Shown piece after piece: positions 8,971 to 19,040 of a DNA stretch of 64,000 nt (positions are counted from its first letter, which is position 1; every line of letters begins with the position of its first letter). Below the pieces are notes generated by a model. It saw only the letters and a list, made by a program, of their open reading frames with translations. It was not told the origin of the DNA and did not search any database. Made by a program: the position numbers and the translations under genes. The DNA is taken from contig WSYJ01000138.1 in the NCBI GenBank assembly GCA_020186115.1, forward strand, positions 372,001-436,000, in the 5' to 3' direction. This DNA comes from Histomonas meleagridis (Eukaryota; Parabasalia; Tritrichomonadida; Dientamoebidae).

Positions 8971-11796
8971 TCATAAAATCGAATCCACAATAGATATATT
9001 TACGTGCGGCGTACTTTCGACTGCCTTTTTCTCCTTATTCTTTTTCCTATATAGGTATGTGAACAAAGCGATTGCCACAATCAGTAAGAACAGCACAATC
9101 GCTACGACCACAATGATCGTTGTTGTCGAAGTCTCTGATGTTCCGTCTTTAATTATTACGAATTCAGTGTAACCATTACATTTCGCTTTGAGTCTTTCGT
9201 TTATAGTAATGTTAATACCTTTCCAATGTTCCACGTCGCATCCGGTCGTGTTACATACGTAGTTCTCATAAGCGCTTTCAGAAGGCAAACAAAGACTAAT
9301 TCTATTTGCCAATTCGCCGAATGCATCATCGTTAAATGTTTCCGGTGGTGTACTTGGAAGTCTTAAAATTGTTAAATTCGTATTTGTGAATGCATGTGTT
9401 GCCGTAATTGGCGTTATAGTACCTAACAATGGCATATAAATGTACTTCAACTTGACGCAATTATAGAACTGAAAATCGCCTTCTAATAATGTGACTGAAT
9501 CTAATGATAATGATTCAATCGATGAACAACCAGCAAAACAATACGTGGGTATCGTTGTAAGACGTCCTAATCCGACATTCTTTAAGTTATAACATCCAAA
9601 AAATGACGCATCGCCAATTTTAACAATTGTTGGTAAGTTAATTGTGACTAATGAAGTGCATTGGATAAATGTTGTACGACCAGATGGGATACGAACTAAC
9701 AATGGTATGTTAATTGTCTCTATTGATGTACAATATGCAAAATCACTACTTCCTTCGCCACGCTCTAAACTTGGTAACTCAAACGTCTTAAGACTTGTAC
9801 AATTGTAGAATAATCTTCCATTAGATGAATTCAGTTTTTTAAGTGACGCATATTGAAGACTATTTATATTTGCAAATAGTCCTTCTGGTGATAACATTAA
9901 TGAATCCATAGATATGTTTGTTAATTGATTACAATGAATGGCTATTGGCCCATTATTTACTGTGGTTACAGTGTTTAAGTTAAGTTCTTTTAAGTTGTCG
10001 CAATTAATAAAGATTGTGTCCAAGATATATATGACTCGTGTTAAATTAATGTGCTCTAAATTATGACAATCACTAGCAATGGTGCCATTAATATGAATAA
10101 TATCTGGTAAAGTAATACTTTGAATATTACAATGATCAAATAATTGAATCTCAAAATGATTAAGTTTAGGTAAATGAATCGAAATTAATTTCTCACAATA
10201 ACTAAACGCATATGAGCCAATGGATTTAAGATTAGGTAAATTAACTTCAACTAAATTACTACAATTATACATAAAATAATCGCCAACGGTTTCGACGTTC
10301 GGAAAATAAACTTTTTCAATGACTTCGTTGGAGAAAGCATTCGATCCAATTGAATTCAACTTTTCTAAAGTGAATTCACTTATTTTAACGGTCGTCAAGA
10401 AGTTGTCTCCTGCATTTTGAAGACTGGATAAATCAATGTTTTTAATGTTTGTTGACGAAAAAAATGGGCTACTACCAATCACAACAAGTTTAGGAAGAGA
10501 AATATTCTGTAAATATTCCATCCCAGCAAATGCATATGGTTCACATCGAATAAGTGATGGTAAATCTAAGCTCTCAATGAGGGGACAGCCGAAAAACATG
10601 TACTGCCCACATTCTTCTAATATTGGAAATGATACAAATCTGATATCAATAGCACCCCTAAAAACAAAATTTCCAACTGTCGTGCAGTAGGGAAATGAAA
10701 TAGTATCTATTTCAAAACTACAATAACAAAATGCATAATCATCAATTGATGTGACATTTTCAAAAAATGGTTGAACAACTCTTGACCCATGGAATGCATA
10801 TGTTCCAATAGTTTCAATTTTTGGGAAGTATACATGTTCTGGAATATCTGCGTTGTAAAATAAATAATCTGGTATACGAATTATATTTGGTAACGAAAGA
10901 TTTTTTAACGAAAGGCAGGTCTCAATAAAGGCATAGCCTGCATCAGTTAATGAAGGTAAGTATATGCTTTCAAGTGAGAGACATGAAGAAAAAGCTCCTT
11001 CTTCGGCCAAAACAACATTTGCAAACTTTACTTCGTGTAAAGAAAAGCAGAATGTGAAGCCGTAAGGCTTGATGACTTTTATCTCAGGTAATTCAGCATC
11101 CTCTAGTGCAGTACAATGGGAAAACATTGAATCGGAAACATTTTCAAGTTTGGGGAAATTAACTGCTTGAATTTTATAACAATACGTAAATGAAGCTTCA
11201 CCAACTTCCCTTAATTCTGGAAGATCAATGGTATGAAGCTTTAAACAGTATGCAAACGAATTTTCTGATATTTTGGAAACATTTGGAAATGATAATGTTT
11301 CAATGCTATTACAACATTCAAAAGCATTAGGACCAATATAAACTAGTGTTGGCGCTTCGAATTTAACCAAATCATTACAATACCAAAATGTTGAAGCTCC
11401 AATTCCAGTAATGTTTGAAAAATAAATGGATTGTAATTTTTGACATTGAGAAAATTGATAATCGCTAGTTGTGTCAACAGGCGCGTAGTAATTGACAACT
11501 TCTACATTTAAAAATCCACCAAAGAAGAATAAATGAAAAGAATTTTGATCGCCATATGTCACGTTGCTAGATATTGTTAAAAAACGGACTTTTTTATATA
11601 TATCACTTACTTGTACCTCAGTGTCTGTATAAGTAATAGTACCACTAAGAATTTCAAGTTCTGAAAAATCAATAGATTTGTTGATTGATGATGCATTAAT
11701 GAATGCTCCACCTAATGTTTCCCCTGTTGCATACGTTATATTGTTGACAATAATTTCAACTATGGAGTACGAGAGGAGTGGCAAGATGAAAAACAT
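8971..11796 (-). CDS. BspA-like leucine-rich repeat surface protein
   Basis: The product has 941 residues starting at the ATG at 11794-11796, which opens a signal peptide (MFFILPLLSYSIVEIIV); a longer frame upstream would bury it. About 30 repeats of the LRR_5 / TpLRR type follow, with the recurring core CxxLxxIxLPxLxxIGxxAFxxC. Near residue 895 there is one membrane helix (TTTIIVVVAIVLFLLIVAIAL), then a basic stop-transfer and a tail of about 25 residues. This is the architecture of the large trichomonad BspA family, implicated in adhesion to host cells and in binding bacteria. Cysteines recur at one repeat position. The ligand cannot be inferred. Confidence 0.9.
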   Translation of the reverse strand: MFFILPLLSYSIVEIIVNNITYATGETLGGAFINASSINKSIDFSELEILSGTITYTDTEVQVSDIYKKVRFLTISSNVTYGDQNSFHLFFFGGFLNVEVVNYYAPVDTTSDYQFSQCQKLQSIYFSNITGIGASTFWYCNDLVKFEAPTLVYIGPNAFECCNSIETLSFPNVSKISENSFAYCLKLHTIDLPELREVGEASFTYCYKIQAVNFPKLENVSDSMFSHCTALEDAELPEIKVIKPYGFTFCFSLHEVKFANVVLAEEGAFSSCLSLESIYLPSLTDAGYAFIETCLSLKNLSLPNIIRIPDYLFYNADIPEHVYFPKIETIGTYAFHGSRVVQPFFENVTSIDDYAFCYCSFEIDTISFPYCTTVGNFVFRGAIDIRFVSFPILEECGQYMFFGCPLIESLDLPSLIRCEPYAFAGMEYLQNISLPKLVVIGSSPFFSSTNIKNIDLSSLQNAGDNFLTTVKISEFTLEKLNSIGSNAFSNEVIEKVYFPNVETVGDYFMYNCSNLVEVNLPNLKSIGSYAFSYCEKLISIHLPKLNHFEIQLFDHCNIQSITLPDIIHINGTIASDCHNLEHINLTRVIYILDTIFINCDNLKELNLNTVTTVNNGPIAIHCNQLTNISMDSLMLSPEGLFANINSLQYASLKKLNSSNGRLFYNCTSLKTFELPSLERGEGSSDFAYCTSIETINIPLLVRIPSGRTTFIQCTSLVTINLPTIVKIGDASFFGCYNLKNVGLGRLTTIPTYCFAGCSSIESLSLDSVTLLEGDFQFYNCVKLKYIYMPLLGTITPITATHAFTNTNLTILRLPSTPPETFNDDAFGELANRISLCLPSESAYENYVCNTTGCDVEHWKGINITINERLKAKCNGYTEFVIIKDGTSETSTTTIIVVVAIVLFLLIVAIALFTYLYRKKNKEKKAVESTPHVNISIVDSIL

Positions 11797-12396
11797 TTTT
11801 GGTGGTTTTAGAAAAATTGAATTGAAGCAATTAAATTGACAAACAGTCTTTGTTGCTATCGATAATATATTCAAAAGTGGAATTTCTGACCAAGTAAAAA
11901 TTCAAAAAAAGTAAATTTTCTAATAATTATTGATCAATGATTGTTTCACCAAAAAAAACAGTATTTTCTGAAATGTTTGCGATGAAACAATGCTAACGTT
12001 TTCTTTGCCCTCACAATTTTTGTGTAAAAATGAAACAATTGTTCGAGCAACGGTTAATCGTGAAAGGAATAAAAAGCAATGATTTATCGTAACGAAAGAA
12101 ATGAATTAACGGAGCACATTTTTACTAAAACCAGAATTGATAAAGCATTCGTTGCGTTTGGTATTTAAGAAATGTTATTTATTTTCAAACATTTAAAAAA
12201 GAATTCAATTTATTTTGAAAAATATTATATGTTTAATATATTAATGGAAAGAATATATTTTTACAAATTGTACCGTTAATTGGTGGAAACAAAAATTTAC
12301 AAAAAAAAAGTTCAATTTAAAAATTAAAGTCCCAATTTTAAATTTTAATTTCAGCAACAAAATACAAAATTTACAGATTTTATACAAATTTATTTT
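11797..12396. other. Intergenic region
   Basis: Convergent with neither side: this is the upstream region of the BspA-like gene and the downstream region of the syntaxin gene. It is AT-rich with A/T homopolymers. An AACGGTTAA motif lies near 12050. No gene, repeat or RNA was recognised. Confidence 0.5.
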
Positions 12397-13176
12397 TCAT
12401 ACAATTAATATAAACACCAATGAGAAAACAATTAAGATTGCAAATATCTTCAACATCAAGCATTTGTTCCCTTTTATCTTGGTGAAATAGTCCATTAGCT
12501 GTCTTTGTCCTTCTTTAACGCTATTTAACGCATCTTCTGTGTTTTGGTCGATTCGAAATACTTCATAATCTTGGGAAGCAATAATCTCTGAAAGCCTAAC
12601 AAACATTTGTGAGATTTCGTTGATTGATTGTTCAACATTTCGAACCATATCGTAACGCTCTCTTTGATGTTGCTCTTCCATCATTAAGCCTTGCATTGGA
12701 ATCTCGACTTCGTCAGCAGAATACGTGGTGGAAAAAGTTGTTGGCGCATTTGTTGTTCCGAAATTTTGTCTTCTTTGCGAAATTTCCTGAATTGATTCAC
12801 TTCTTTCTTGGATAACAGTCTTGAAATCTTCAGTAATAGCAACAAGAACACGACGGAGACTTTGTGCAACGTTATATCCATGAGGAGGTTGTGGCTTCAT
12901 TTGTTCTAATTCGAGAATTTTTTTGTTAATAAATCCAATGTCTTGGTTTAAATTAAAAATGAGTTCTTGGATCTGTGGCTCGTCTTGGAAGAATGAACTT
13001 TCGTTTTTCATTTGGGAACGAAGTGTATCGATTGAATCAGATGCATACAAAAGACGTGACTTGATATCATTTGCAGCAGCAGTAAATTTAGAAGGGCTCT
13101 TAGGTGGACGAGATTGTGAAACATTTTGATGTGGACTTTGCTTCAGATAGTTAAAAAACTCAGAAGTCCGATTCAT
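12397..13176 (-). CDS. Qa-SNARE, syntaxin-5 (Sed5)-like
   Basis: The product has 259 residues. The start MNRTSEFFNYL resembles the N-terminus of syntaxin-5. Residues about 45-140 are helical (N-terminal three-helix region). The SNARE motif lies at about 170-230 (RYDMVRNVEQSINEISQMFVR, then LSEIIASQDYEVFRIDQN) with Gln in the zero layer (ASQDYE). The protein ends in a tail anchor (LKIFAILIVFSLVFILIV) with two residues or fewer after the helix. Such proteins drive fusion of ER-derived vesicles with the cis-Golgi. The Qa class is firm and the syntaxin-5 subtype likely. Confidence 0.85.
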   Translation of the reverse strand: MNRTSEFFNYLKQSPHQNVSQSRPPKSPSKFTAAANDIKSRLLYASDSIDTLRSQMKNESSFFQDEPQIQELIFNLNQDIGFINKKILELEQMKPQPPHGYNVAQSLRRVLVAITEDFKTVIQERSESIQEISQRRQNFGTTNAPTTFSTTYSADEVEIPMQGLMMEEQHQRERYDMVRNVEQSINEISQMFVRLSEIIASQDYEVFRIDQNTEDALNSVKEGQRQLMDYFTKIKGNKCLMLKIFAILIVFSLVFILIV

Positions 13177-13280
13177 AAATTAAATTGCGAATGTCTGTTC
13201 GCATTTGTTCGGTCAAATGAAAGCAAATGCATTTCCTTTAACTTTAAATCCTGTAATATTTTTTTTAATAATATTATTAG

Positions 13281-13326
13281 ATTAACGATTAAATAAGTAG
13301 GAGATTAACGATTAAATAAGTAGGAG
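13281..13326. repeat. Perfect 23-bp tandem duplication
   Basis: The 23-bp unit at 13281-13303 is repeated exactly at 13304-13326. It sits in the 418-bp spacer upstream of the syntaxin gene (starts at 13176) and downstream of ADA2. The unit contains TTAACGATTAAA, which resembles the TAACGATA type of Myb site, but a role is not shown. The rest of 13177-13595 holds no gene. Confidence 0.8.
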
Positions 13327-13595
13327 ATGCAATAATGACGTTTTTTGAAATTTCGATTGTTAAATCTTTCGATCCTACATTTTATGTATTTCCGCACTTG
13401 ATATTAATGTATAAAAATATTTTAGTTCAGAATTAGTATACTCCCACTTTTAACGACTAGCAAAGGAAGAAAAAATAAAAGAAGTAAAAAAAAATTTTTC
13501 TCATTTTAGAGTAACTTTATTCAATACATATAATAAAGTCCATATGTGTGATTTCAAAATATAAAATGATACATTCTACATAAAACAAACATTTA

Positions 13596-14888
13596 TTAAT
13601 AACCAGGTGCTTTCACAAACAATCCCTGGTTTTTCAAACACTCATAAATTGAAGAAATTACATTTCTGTGGTTTGGCATGAATGAAACAGCTTTTTCCAA
13701 TGACATTTCCCCATAAACTGTGAACTCACTTAGTAACAACGTTTTAATTCTTAAATAGCTGTGAGGCGAAATGCTTAATTCTCGACATAATTTTGTTTCT
13801 TCTTCACTTAGAAGCTGCGTCTCAATCGTTGCTCTAAATTCAGGCGATTCTGCTTGAGCAACAACTTCTTGATTCCATTGATCAATTGCGGATTGTTGCA
13901 ACTTGTCCTTCTCAAGAAGTTGTTCAAGTTTATCAAAAAGAAGTCCCTCATCACGCGTTATAATTCCGTTTTGACGCCACTTTCTATAGTTTTTGATCTG
14001 TTCTTTAAGTCGAACTTCTTTTTCGCATGATCGAATAAAGTTCTCGAGAACGTCACGAGGAAGAATTTGAGCAAGAGGAATTAAAGTTTCTTCCATTTCT
14101 TTCTCTGTTTTTGTTTCAGCGCCAAACGTCTTGAATTCTTTATCGAGCATGCCATAATCAATGGCAAAGTCAATTCGAAAATGACGCTCCTCAAGCTGCT
14201 CATTATAGATACGAAGGGACTTGAGCTTCTTTTCAAGTGATGCTATGGTTTCATCGCTCTCTGAAAATGAAATATCGGAAATTAATTGTTCGGCATCATT
14301 AAGATATTCTACTTCGAACTCATGGCGACGCGGCATCCAACCTGCATACTCAGCTGGTGTGGTTTTTTCTTTCTTATTTAGTAATGCCAGATTTTTGTCA
14401 TGTGCAATTGAAGGACATGATTCTCTTGGTGATGTGTCATAATCAGGAGGTGGAGGGAGAGTGCTAGGCGGAATTATTTTCTGAGTGGGATATGGTGAAT
14501 TTGTTGATAAAAGATATGTATCATTATAATGACATTCGCATTCTATAGGAGTTTTCGTTAGAACAACATCAGAAACTGCATGCCAGTTATCTAAACCGCA
14601 CGATTGAATCGAGTATAAGAGAAGTGCTTCTTCTTCAGCTGTCCATCCTTCTTGATAAATTTCTTGATTTTGTGGCTCAATTGCTATACATGGATGAGAT
14701 CTGAGATGGCCTTTTGCTTCAGCACCAATAGAGTAACATTCCAAACATAGAAAAAATCCTGCACATTTAGTACAAAGAACATATGTTTCTCCTGCTTTGA
14801 AATGCTTACCACAAGAAGAGCATCGTCGAATTTTAGGATCTGTGATTTCAGCTATTTTTTTCTTTTTTGATGTACTCTTTTTTTTCAT
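13596..14888 (-). CDS. ADA2: Transcriptional adaptor ADA2
   Basis: The product has 430 residues with the ADA2 domain order. A ZZ zinc finger is at about 17-68 (CSSCGKHFKAGETYVLCTKCAGFFLCLECY, given here by its paired cysteines). A SANT/Myb domain is at about 78-125 (GWTAEEEALLLYSIQSCGLDNW). A central helical region follows, with YxxxRxEFEVEYxNDAE near residue 195 (here MPRRHEFEVEYLNDAE), the ADA2 signature. A C-terminal SWIRM domain is at about 365-430. ADA2 links the GCN5 acetyltransferase to SAGA-type complexes and promotes histone acetylation in the nucleus. Upstream, ACCGTTAA (14909-14916, the reverse of TTAACGGT) is a possible promoter motif. Confidence 0.92.
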   Translation of the reverse strand: MKKKSTSKKKKIAEITDPKIRRCSSCGKHFKAGETYVLCTKCAGFFLCLECYSIGAEAKGHLRSHPCIAIEPQNQEIYQEGWTAEEEALLLYSIQSCGLDNWHAVSDVVLTKTPIECECHYNDTYLLSTNSPYPTQKIIPPSTLPPPPDYDTSPRESCPSIAHDKNLALLNKKEKTTPAEYAGWMPRRHEFEVEYLNDAEQLISDISFSESDETIASLEKKLKSLRIYNEQLEERHFRIDFAIDYGMLDKEFKTFGAETKTEKEMEETLIPLAQILPRDVLENFIRSCEKEVRLKEQIKNYRKWRQNGIITRDEGLLFDKLEQLLEKDKLQQSAIDQWNQEVVAQAESPEFRATIETQLLSEEETKLCRELSISPHSYLRIKTLLLSEFTVYGEMSLEKAVSFMPNHRNVISSIYECLKNQGLFVKAPGY

Positions 14889-15300
14889 TTTTCTTACAGA
14901 AGCCAGAGACCGTTAATGTTTAACGTATGATGAACCTTAAAGCTGTGTGTTTTCCCAAGATATCGTGATTTTATTTCATTAGACCAATTTCAGTAAGAAG
15001 CAGCCTAATAGCCAAAATTGTTGCTCTTCCTTGTTTCATTATGATTTATAAATAATTATTAATTTTTGAAGATATATCCGATTTTTTCCTTCTCTATTCA
15101 CATAACATATCAATCTCCTCTTTTTGCCGATGCTTCAATTTTAAATTTATTTTACAGTTTCAAAATACAAATTGTATCCAATCTTAATTTTAAAATTTTA
15201 TGTCATTTCTTCCCTTAAACCCGAACACATTTATTCATTCGTTTTATTACCAAAAAGTTAAACTCCATACAAATATATTAATAATATATTAATAATATCT
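14889..15300. other. Intergenic region
   Basis: 412 bp between ADA2 (transcribed leftward) and the end of RRP1. It carries the putative AACGGT motif just before ADA2; beyond that only AT-rich sequence and a short ATATTAATA duplication near 15280 are seen. Confidence 0.5.
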
Positions 15301-16149
15301 TTATTCATTTGTTGTTATTTTTTCAGCAGGTTTTCCTAATTGACTTTGCACCTCTAATATTGTCTTAATTTCCAACCTCACTTGCGCCGCAACGTCATAT
15401 CTTAATTGCAAGACTTGTTGCACAACTTCGGCTGGCGTCTTTAAAGACTTATTAAGTATGTTAATGAAGTATCTAAAGAAGTTCAGAGACGCTTCGACGT
15501 CATTTCCAAAGAAAAATTCGCCATCGCTATTAATTAATGGCTCGACAAGTTTTTCATGGATCCTTAAAACTAATCCTGTTTTTGTGGTAGCTGATGAGAA
15601 CACTTCGAAAAATGGCTTTGCAAGTTTCGAATTTTTTTTAGTGTTTTCTTTTATGAGTTTTGTGAGTGGCTCAGTAATTACATCAATGAATTGTAATTGA
15701 AGACCTGTGCCTGTTTCTAATGATAATACTTCATTAAATAATTGTAAGAGGAATTCAATTTCATTGTTTTTTTGACACCATTCAATTATTGTATTCAGAA
15801 AATACCTGACAAGAACTAAAAACTTTTCAATCCTCCATTTATCAAGTTGGCCCCACTGTTTGGCCATCCCTGAAAAGAATGTGGACATAAAAGTCTTGAC
15901 AAATTGTTGTGGAATCTTAAATAATATAGCAGAAATTTTTTTGCAAAATGAATGTTGAACTAATACCATATCTGTCTTCCAGAGGCCATTAATAAGAACA
16001 TACCAAAGCTTTTGTCCGTCTTCTTCATCAAATTGTGTTTGTTTTTTTAACCATTCAATAATTTCAGCAAGAGCTTCTTCTCTTTCGTCTTGCTCATCTG
16101 ATGCAATTTTCGGGCCATAAGGAAAAGGATTTCCACAAATTGTTGCCAT
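15301..16149 (-). CDS. RRP1: RRP1 / Nop52 ribosomal RNA processing protein
   Basis: The product has 282 residues from the ATG at 16147-16149; an extra upstream stretch is open only from a TTG. The sequence follows the Nop52 family from end to end: KLWYVLINGLWKTDMVLVQ, FMSTFFSGMAKQWGQLDKWRIEKFLVLVRYFL and IEFLLQLFNEVLS fit the conserved blocks (LWKGLFYxMWxSDK, REWxxIDRLRLDKFxMLxR). The family acts in the nucleolus in maturation of the large ribosomal subunit RNA. The basic C-terminal tail of larger homologues is missing. TCACTTTT just before the ATG is a partial initiator. Confidence 0.85.
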   Translation of the reverse strand: MATICGNPFPYGPKIASDEQDEREEALAEIIEWLKKQTQFDEEDGQKLWYVLINGLWKTDMVLVQHSFCKKISAILFKIPQQFVKTFMSTFFSGMAKQWGQLDKWRIEKFLVLVRYFLNTIIEWCQKNNEIEFLLQLFNEVLSLETGTGLQLQFIDVITEPLTKLIKENTKKNSKLAKPFFEVFSSATTKTGLVLRIHEKLVEPLINSDGEFFFGNDVEASLNFFRYFINILNKSLKTPAEVVQQVLQLRYDVAAQVRLEIKTILEVQSQLGKPAEKITTNE

Positions 16150-16348
16150 CTCCAAAAGTGAGTGACCAAGCTTAGGCAAAAATAGTTACATTCAAAATGC
16201 TTTGACAAGCGAAAAATTGTTAGAAAATTTCTTTAGTTAAAATTTTAATTTAATTCAACAAAAAAAACAAATATTTCCACAACAATTAACGAAAAATAAA
16301 ACGACTCCGGAATCCAATAAATCAATTTAAAAATAATAAAACCATCTT

Positions 16349-17089
16349 TTAGAATGATGACAAAGAATTACAATATGGACAGTGATGTAATTTTGCTTGT
16401 TTGACTTCTAAACAGTCATCACAAAGGACCTTATGTCCACATGGCGCAATTGCAATTGACGCATCATTTGTTCTGCAAATACAACATTTTTCTGTTTCGT
16501 TGCTATTTTCCATCCGACAACGTTTTCCAACGGCAATTGTAAACACTTCGTTGCTTGTTAAGAGCTGCTGCTGATCGAAATTGAAATACATTTCTCCTTC
16601 ATCAGATAAAAGTTTAAATTTGAGTATGTGCTTTAAAACATTGGTAAATCCTCCAGTAGACGGCTGAATTTCTCCAGCCTCTGGTGTGATCTCAAGATCA
16701 AAACTTGTATACGCAGGAATTGGAATTGAGTATACAATACGATCTGAAGCTGGAATTCGGAATGAATTTATATTTCCGTTGGCAGTTACAACGATCTTGC
16801 ATGATGCCTCGGTTTTGATTCCAAAGCTAAGAAAATCAATTCCATTAACATTTAAAATGTAAGGATCTGGTCTACCCACAGATATTGCTGTTTTGAGTTG
16901 CGTGCTTTGAGGTGGTTGATAAGTACCATAACCTGGATCCATAGATTGCATTCTTTGTGCTTGAAGTTGTTTAACTGCAGATTTTATTTCGCGGTGATCC
17001 ATTTCACCAAAGCTACCATTGTCGCCAAAGTAAGAGGATTTGCTACGAATTTTTTTATCATCTTGTTCCCCTGATTGAGTGTTTCCCAT
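16349..17089 (-). CDS. RING-finger E3 ubiquitin ligase, MGRN1-like, N-myristoylated
   Basis: The product has 246 residues. It starts MGNTQSGEQ, a good N-myristoylation signal. A C-terminal C3HC4 RING (CCICRTNDASIAIAPCGHKV, then LCDDC and CPYC) ends the protein. The middle (about 75-190) is beta-rich and ends near a segment with FTIAVGKRC, as in the domain that precedes the RING in mahogunin (MGRN1) and plant LOG2 ligases. Combined with the lipid signal this suggests a membrane-associated E3 of that group. Substrates are unknown. RING membership is certain, MGRN1 membership is inferred. Confidence 0.75.
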   Translation of the reverse strand: MGNTQSGEQDDKKIRSKSSYFGDNGSFGEMDHREIKSAVKQLQAQRMQSMDPGYGTYQPPQSTQLKTAISVGRPDPYILNVNGIDFLSFGIKTEASCKIVVTANGNINSFRIPASDRIVYSIPIPAYTSFDLEITPEAGEIQPSTGGFTNVLKHILKFKLLSDEGEMYFNFDQQQLLTSNEVFTIAVGKRCRMENSNETEKCCICRTNDASIAIAPCGHKVLCDDCLEVKQAKLHHCPYCNSLSSF

Positions 17090-19040
17090 TTGGAGTTTTT
17101 AAAACTGGTAATTGAATCTCCTTTGGGGCGCCCCGTGTAAACAACTGAAAAACTTTAGTCTTTTTCCATTTTTCATCGATAAAAATTTTAAAATTTTAAA
17201 GAAAAATGCTTATTCCATGTGAAAATTTTAAATAAGTACAGTTAAATTAATCTGTTCGAAATTTTTTTACACAAATTTTGTTTACATAAAATGATTTATT
17301 TAATTGTGTTACTTAAAAGAGAGATTTTTGTGGCAAATGCGCTCTTCCCAATCAAATTTATTTGTTTAAAAATATATTTATATAAAATTATGAAGATGAA
17401 ATTAAGTTCGAGAAATTAAAAAATGTAAAAAGTTAATCATGATCAATAGTTTAGAACTTGTATAAGGTTTTAAAAAAATTATTTACCACTGTTTAAATTC
17501 ATTTTGTCTAAGTGTTCTAAAACAAGTTTAATGCAGCGTATTCATTTGATCCAATTTCATGAATAGCCAAAAATATTTTTAATGATATAAATTCCTCATT
17601 AAGTTCACTTTCTAATAAGTTATAATAATTCCAGAAAATATCGCATCAATGATACGACATGAAAGTGTAATTGTTATTAAATTAATGGTACATTGTATTT
17701 TGAAGAATTAATTGTTTATCATCATTAATTAATAAATCATAAGAATTGGAAATTAAAAACATAAAAGTTAATTAAATAATTGAAATTACCCAATTATAAA
17801 TTTGTTGATTATAAACACATGGAATATTTGACTTAATAATCATTGCAATTAAATTGGCTACTGAGAAGTTATTGTAATTCCAAGTAATATTACTAAAAAT
17901 AGTTCATTTGATGATATGAAAAGTATTCGTTATTTAGAACAGATCAATATCTATAGGGTAAGGATAGCCCAGAATTCATGTAAATGTCATTGATTTTAAA
18001 TTCGGTAAATGTGGAATTTCATGAAATTAAAATTTATACCATTGTTCAATCAATTGCAAAGGTTTGGTATATACAAGGCAATAATGATGAAGAAGGATGT
18101 TATGGGAAGAATGCCCAATAACAAGAAATTGTTGCAATTATGAAATGTATATTGAAATTTGATTTCTTAATTTGAATTTATTCAATTTTTTTAAAAACAT
18201 TCATGCGTGGTGCACCTAAAGAACATAGATAAATCTTGTATGGAAGGTTTAAATTAATAAAATTTTAAATAAAATTGGAAACTTGCGGATTACATACTGT
18301 TTGTGAAGTAGCCCGATCTGATCTGTTGAATTTATGTTGCTAAATCATGCTTGTTGATAAGCATTCGGAAATTTTTATGATTTCATTCATGAATGAAAAA
18401 TACTGGTGCTCGTTTGTTTCGACCGTTTACTATTCTCCAAAGCTAAACGTTTTTTTTTAATTGAATTTTTTTTTTTTTACAAATATATAAAGTGAAGATA
18501 GTCAAAAAACCCATTGATTTCACTTTCGTTGAGAATCGGGTAGCGGCAAAACTTCTTTCTTGGTCTTACCTCTGCTGGTGGTTTTTTACATGTAATTATT
18601 TTCCAACAGTTTTTGAAAGTTTCCAAAGAACGATTCAATTTTGGACTCCATAATTTAGTTTTAGGTGTTTGGTATAATTTGTTAAATACCTGAAGAAGTT
18701 AAAAAAATGATGAGATTTATGTGCTATGATTTGAAATTTGAGTTTCAAAATTGTAATGATCACAATGAAAGTTCATATAATGAAAACGCCAAATAATACC
18801 AAGCATTCAAATAGAAGAAGCAAAAAACATAATTGGAGTTAATGCTTGGGCAAATTTCTGTTGTAAATTATGCAATTCCAAGCAATTTTTTGTATTATTT
18901 CTTCATCCAAAAAAGACAAAAATCCTTCACTTTAAAAGTGTATATTTTTTACTTAAATTATTTAAACTTATTATAAAGTTCCAAAAATATATAAAAACAT
19001 AAACTTAACTTCGTATATATTAAAGTTTATTAATCATATA
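17090..19040. other. Gene-poor spacer of nearly 2 kb
   Basis: AT-rich and without a convincing gene. A stop-to-stop frame on the minus strand (18480-18698, 73 codons, no ATG) encodes a protein-like segment with KLWSPKLNRSLETF and RPRKKFCRYPILNES. Its composition is unlike noise, so it may be a relic of an unidentified gene. No terminal repeats, tRNA or other RNA was recognised. Confidence 0.5.
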
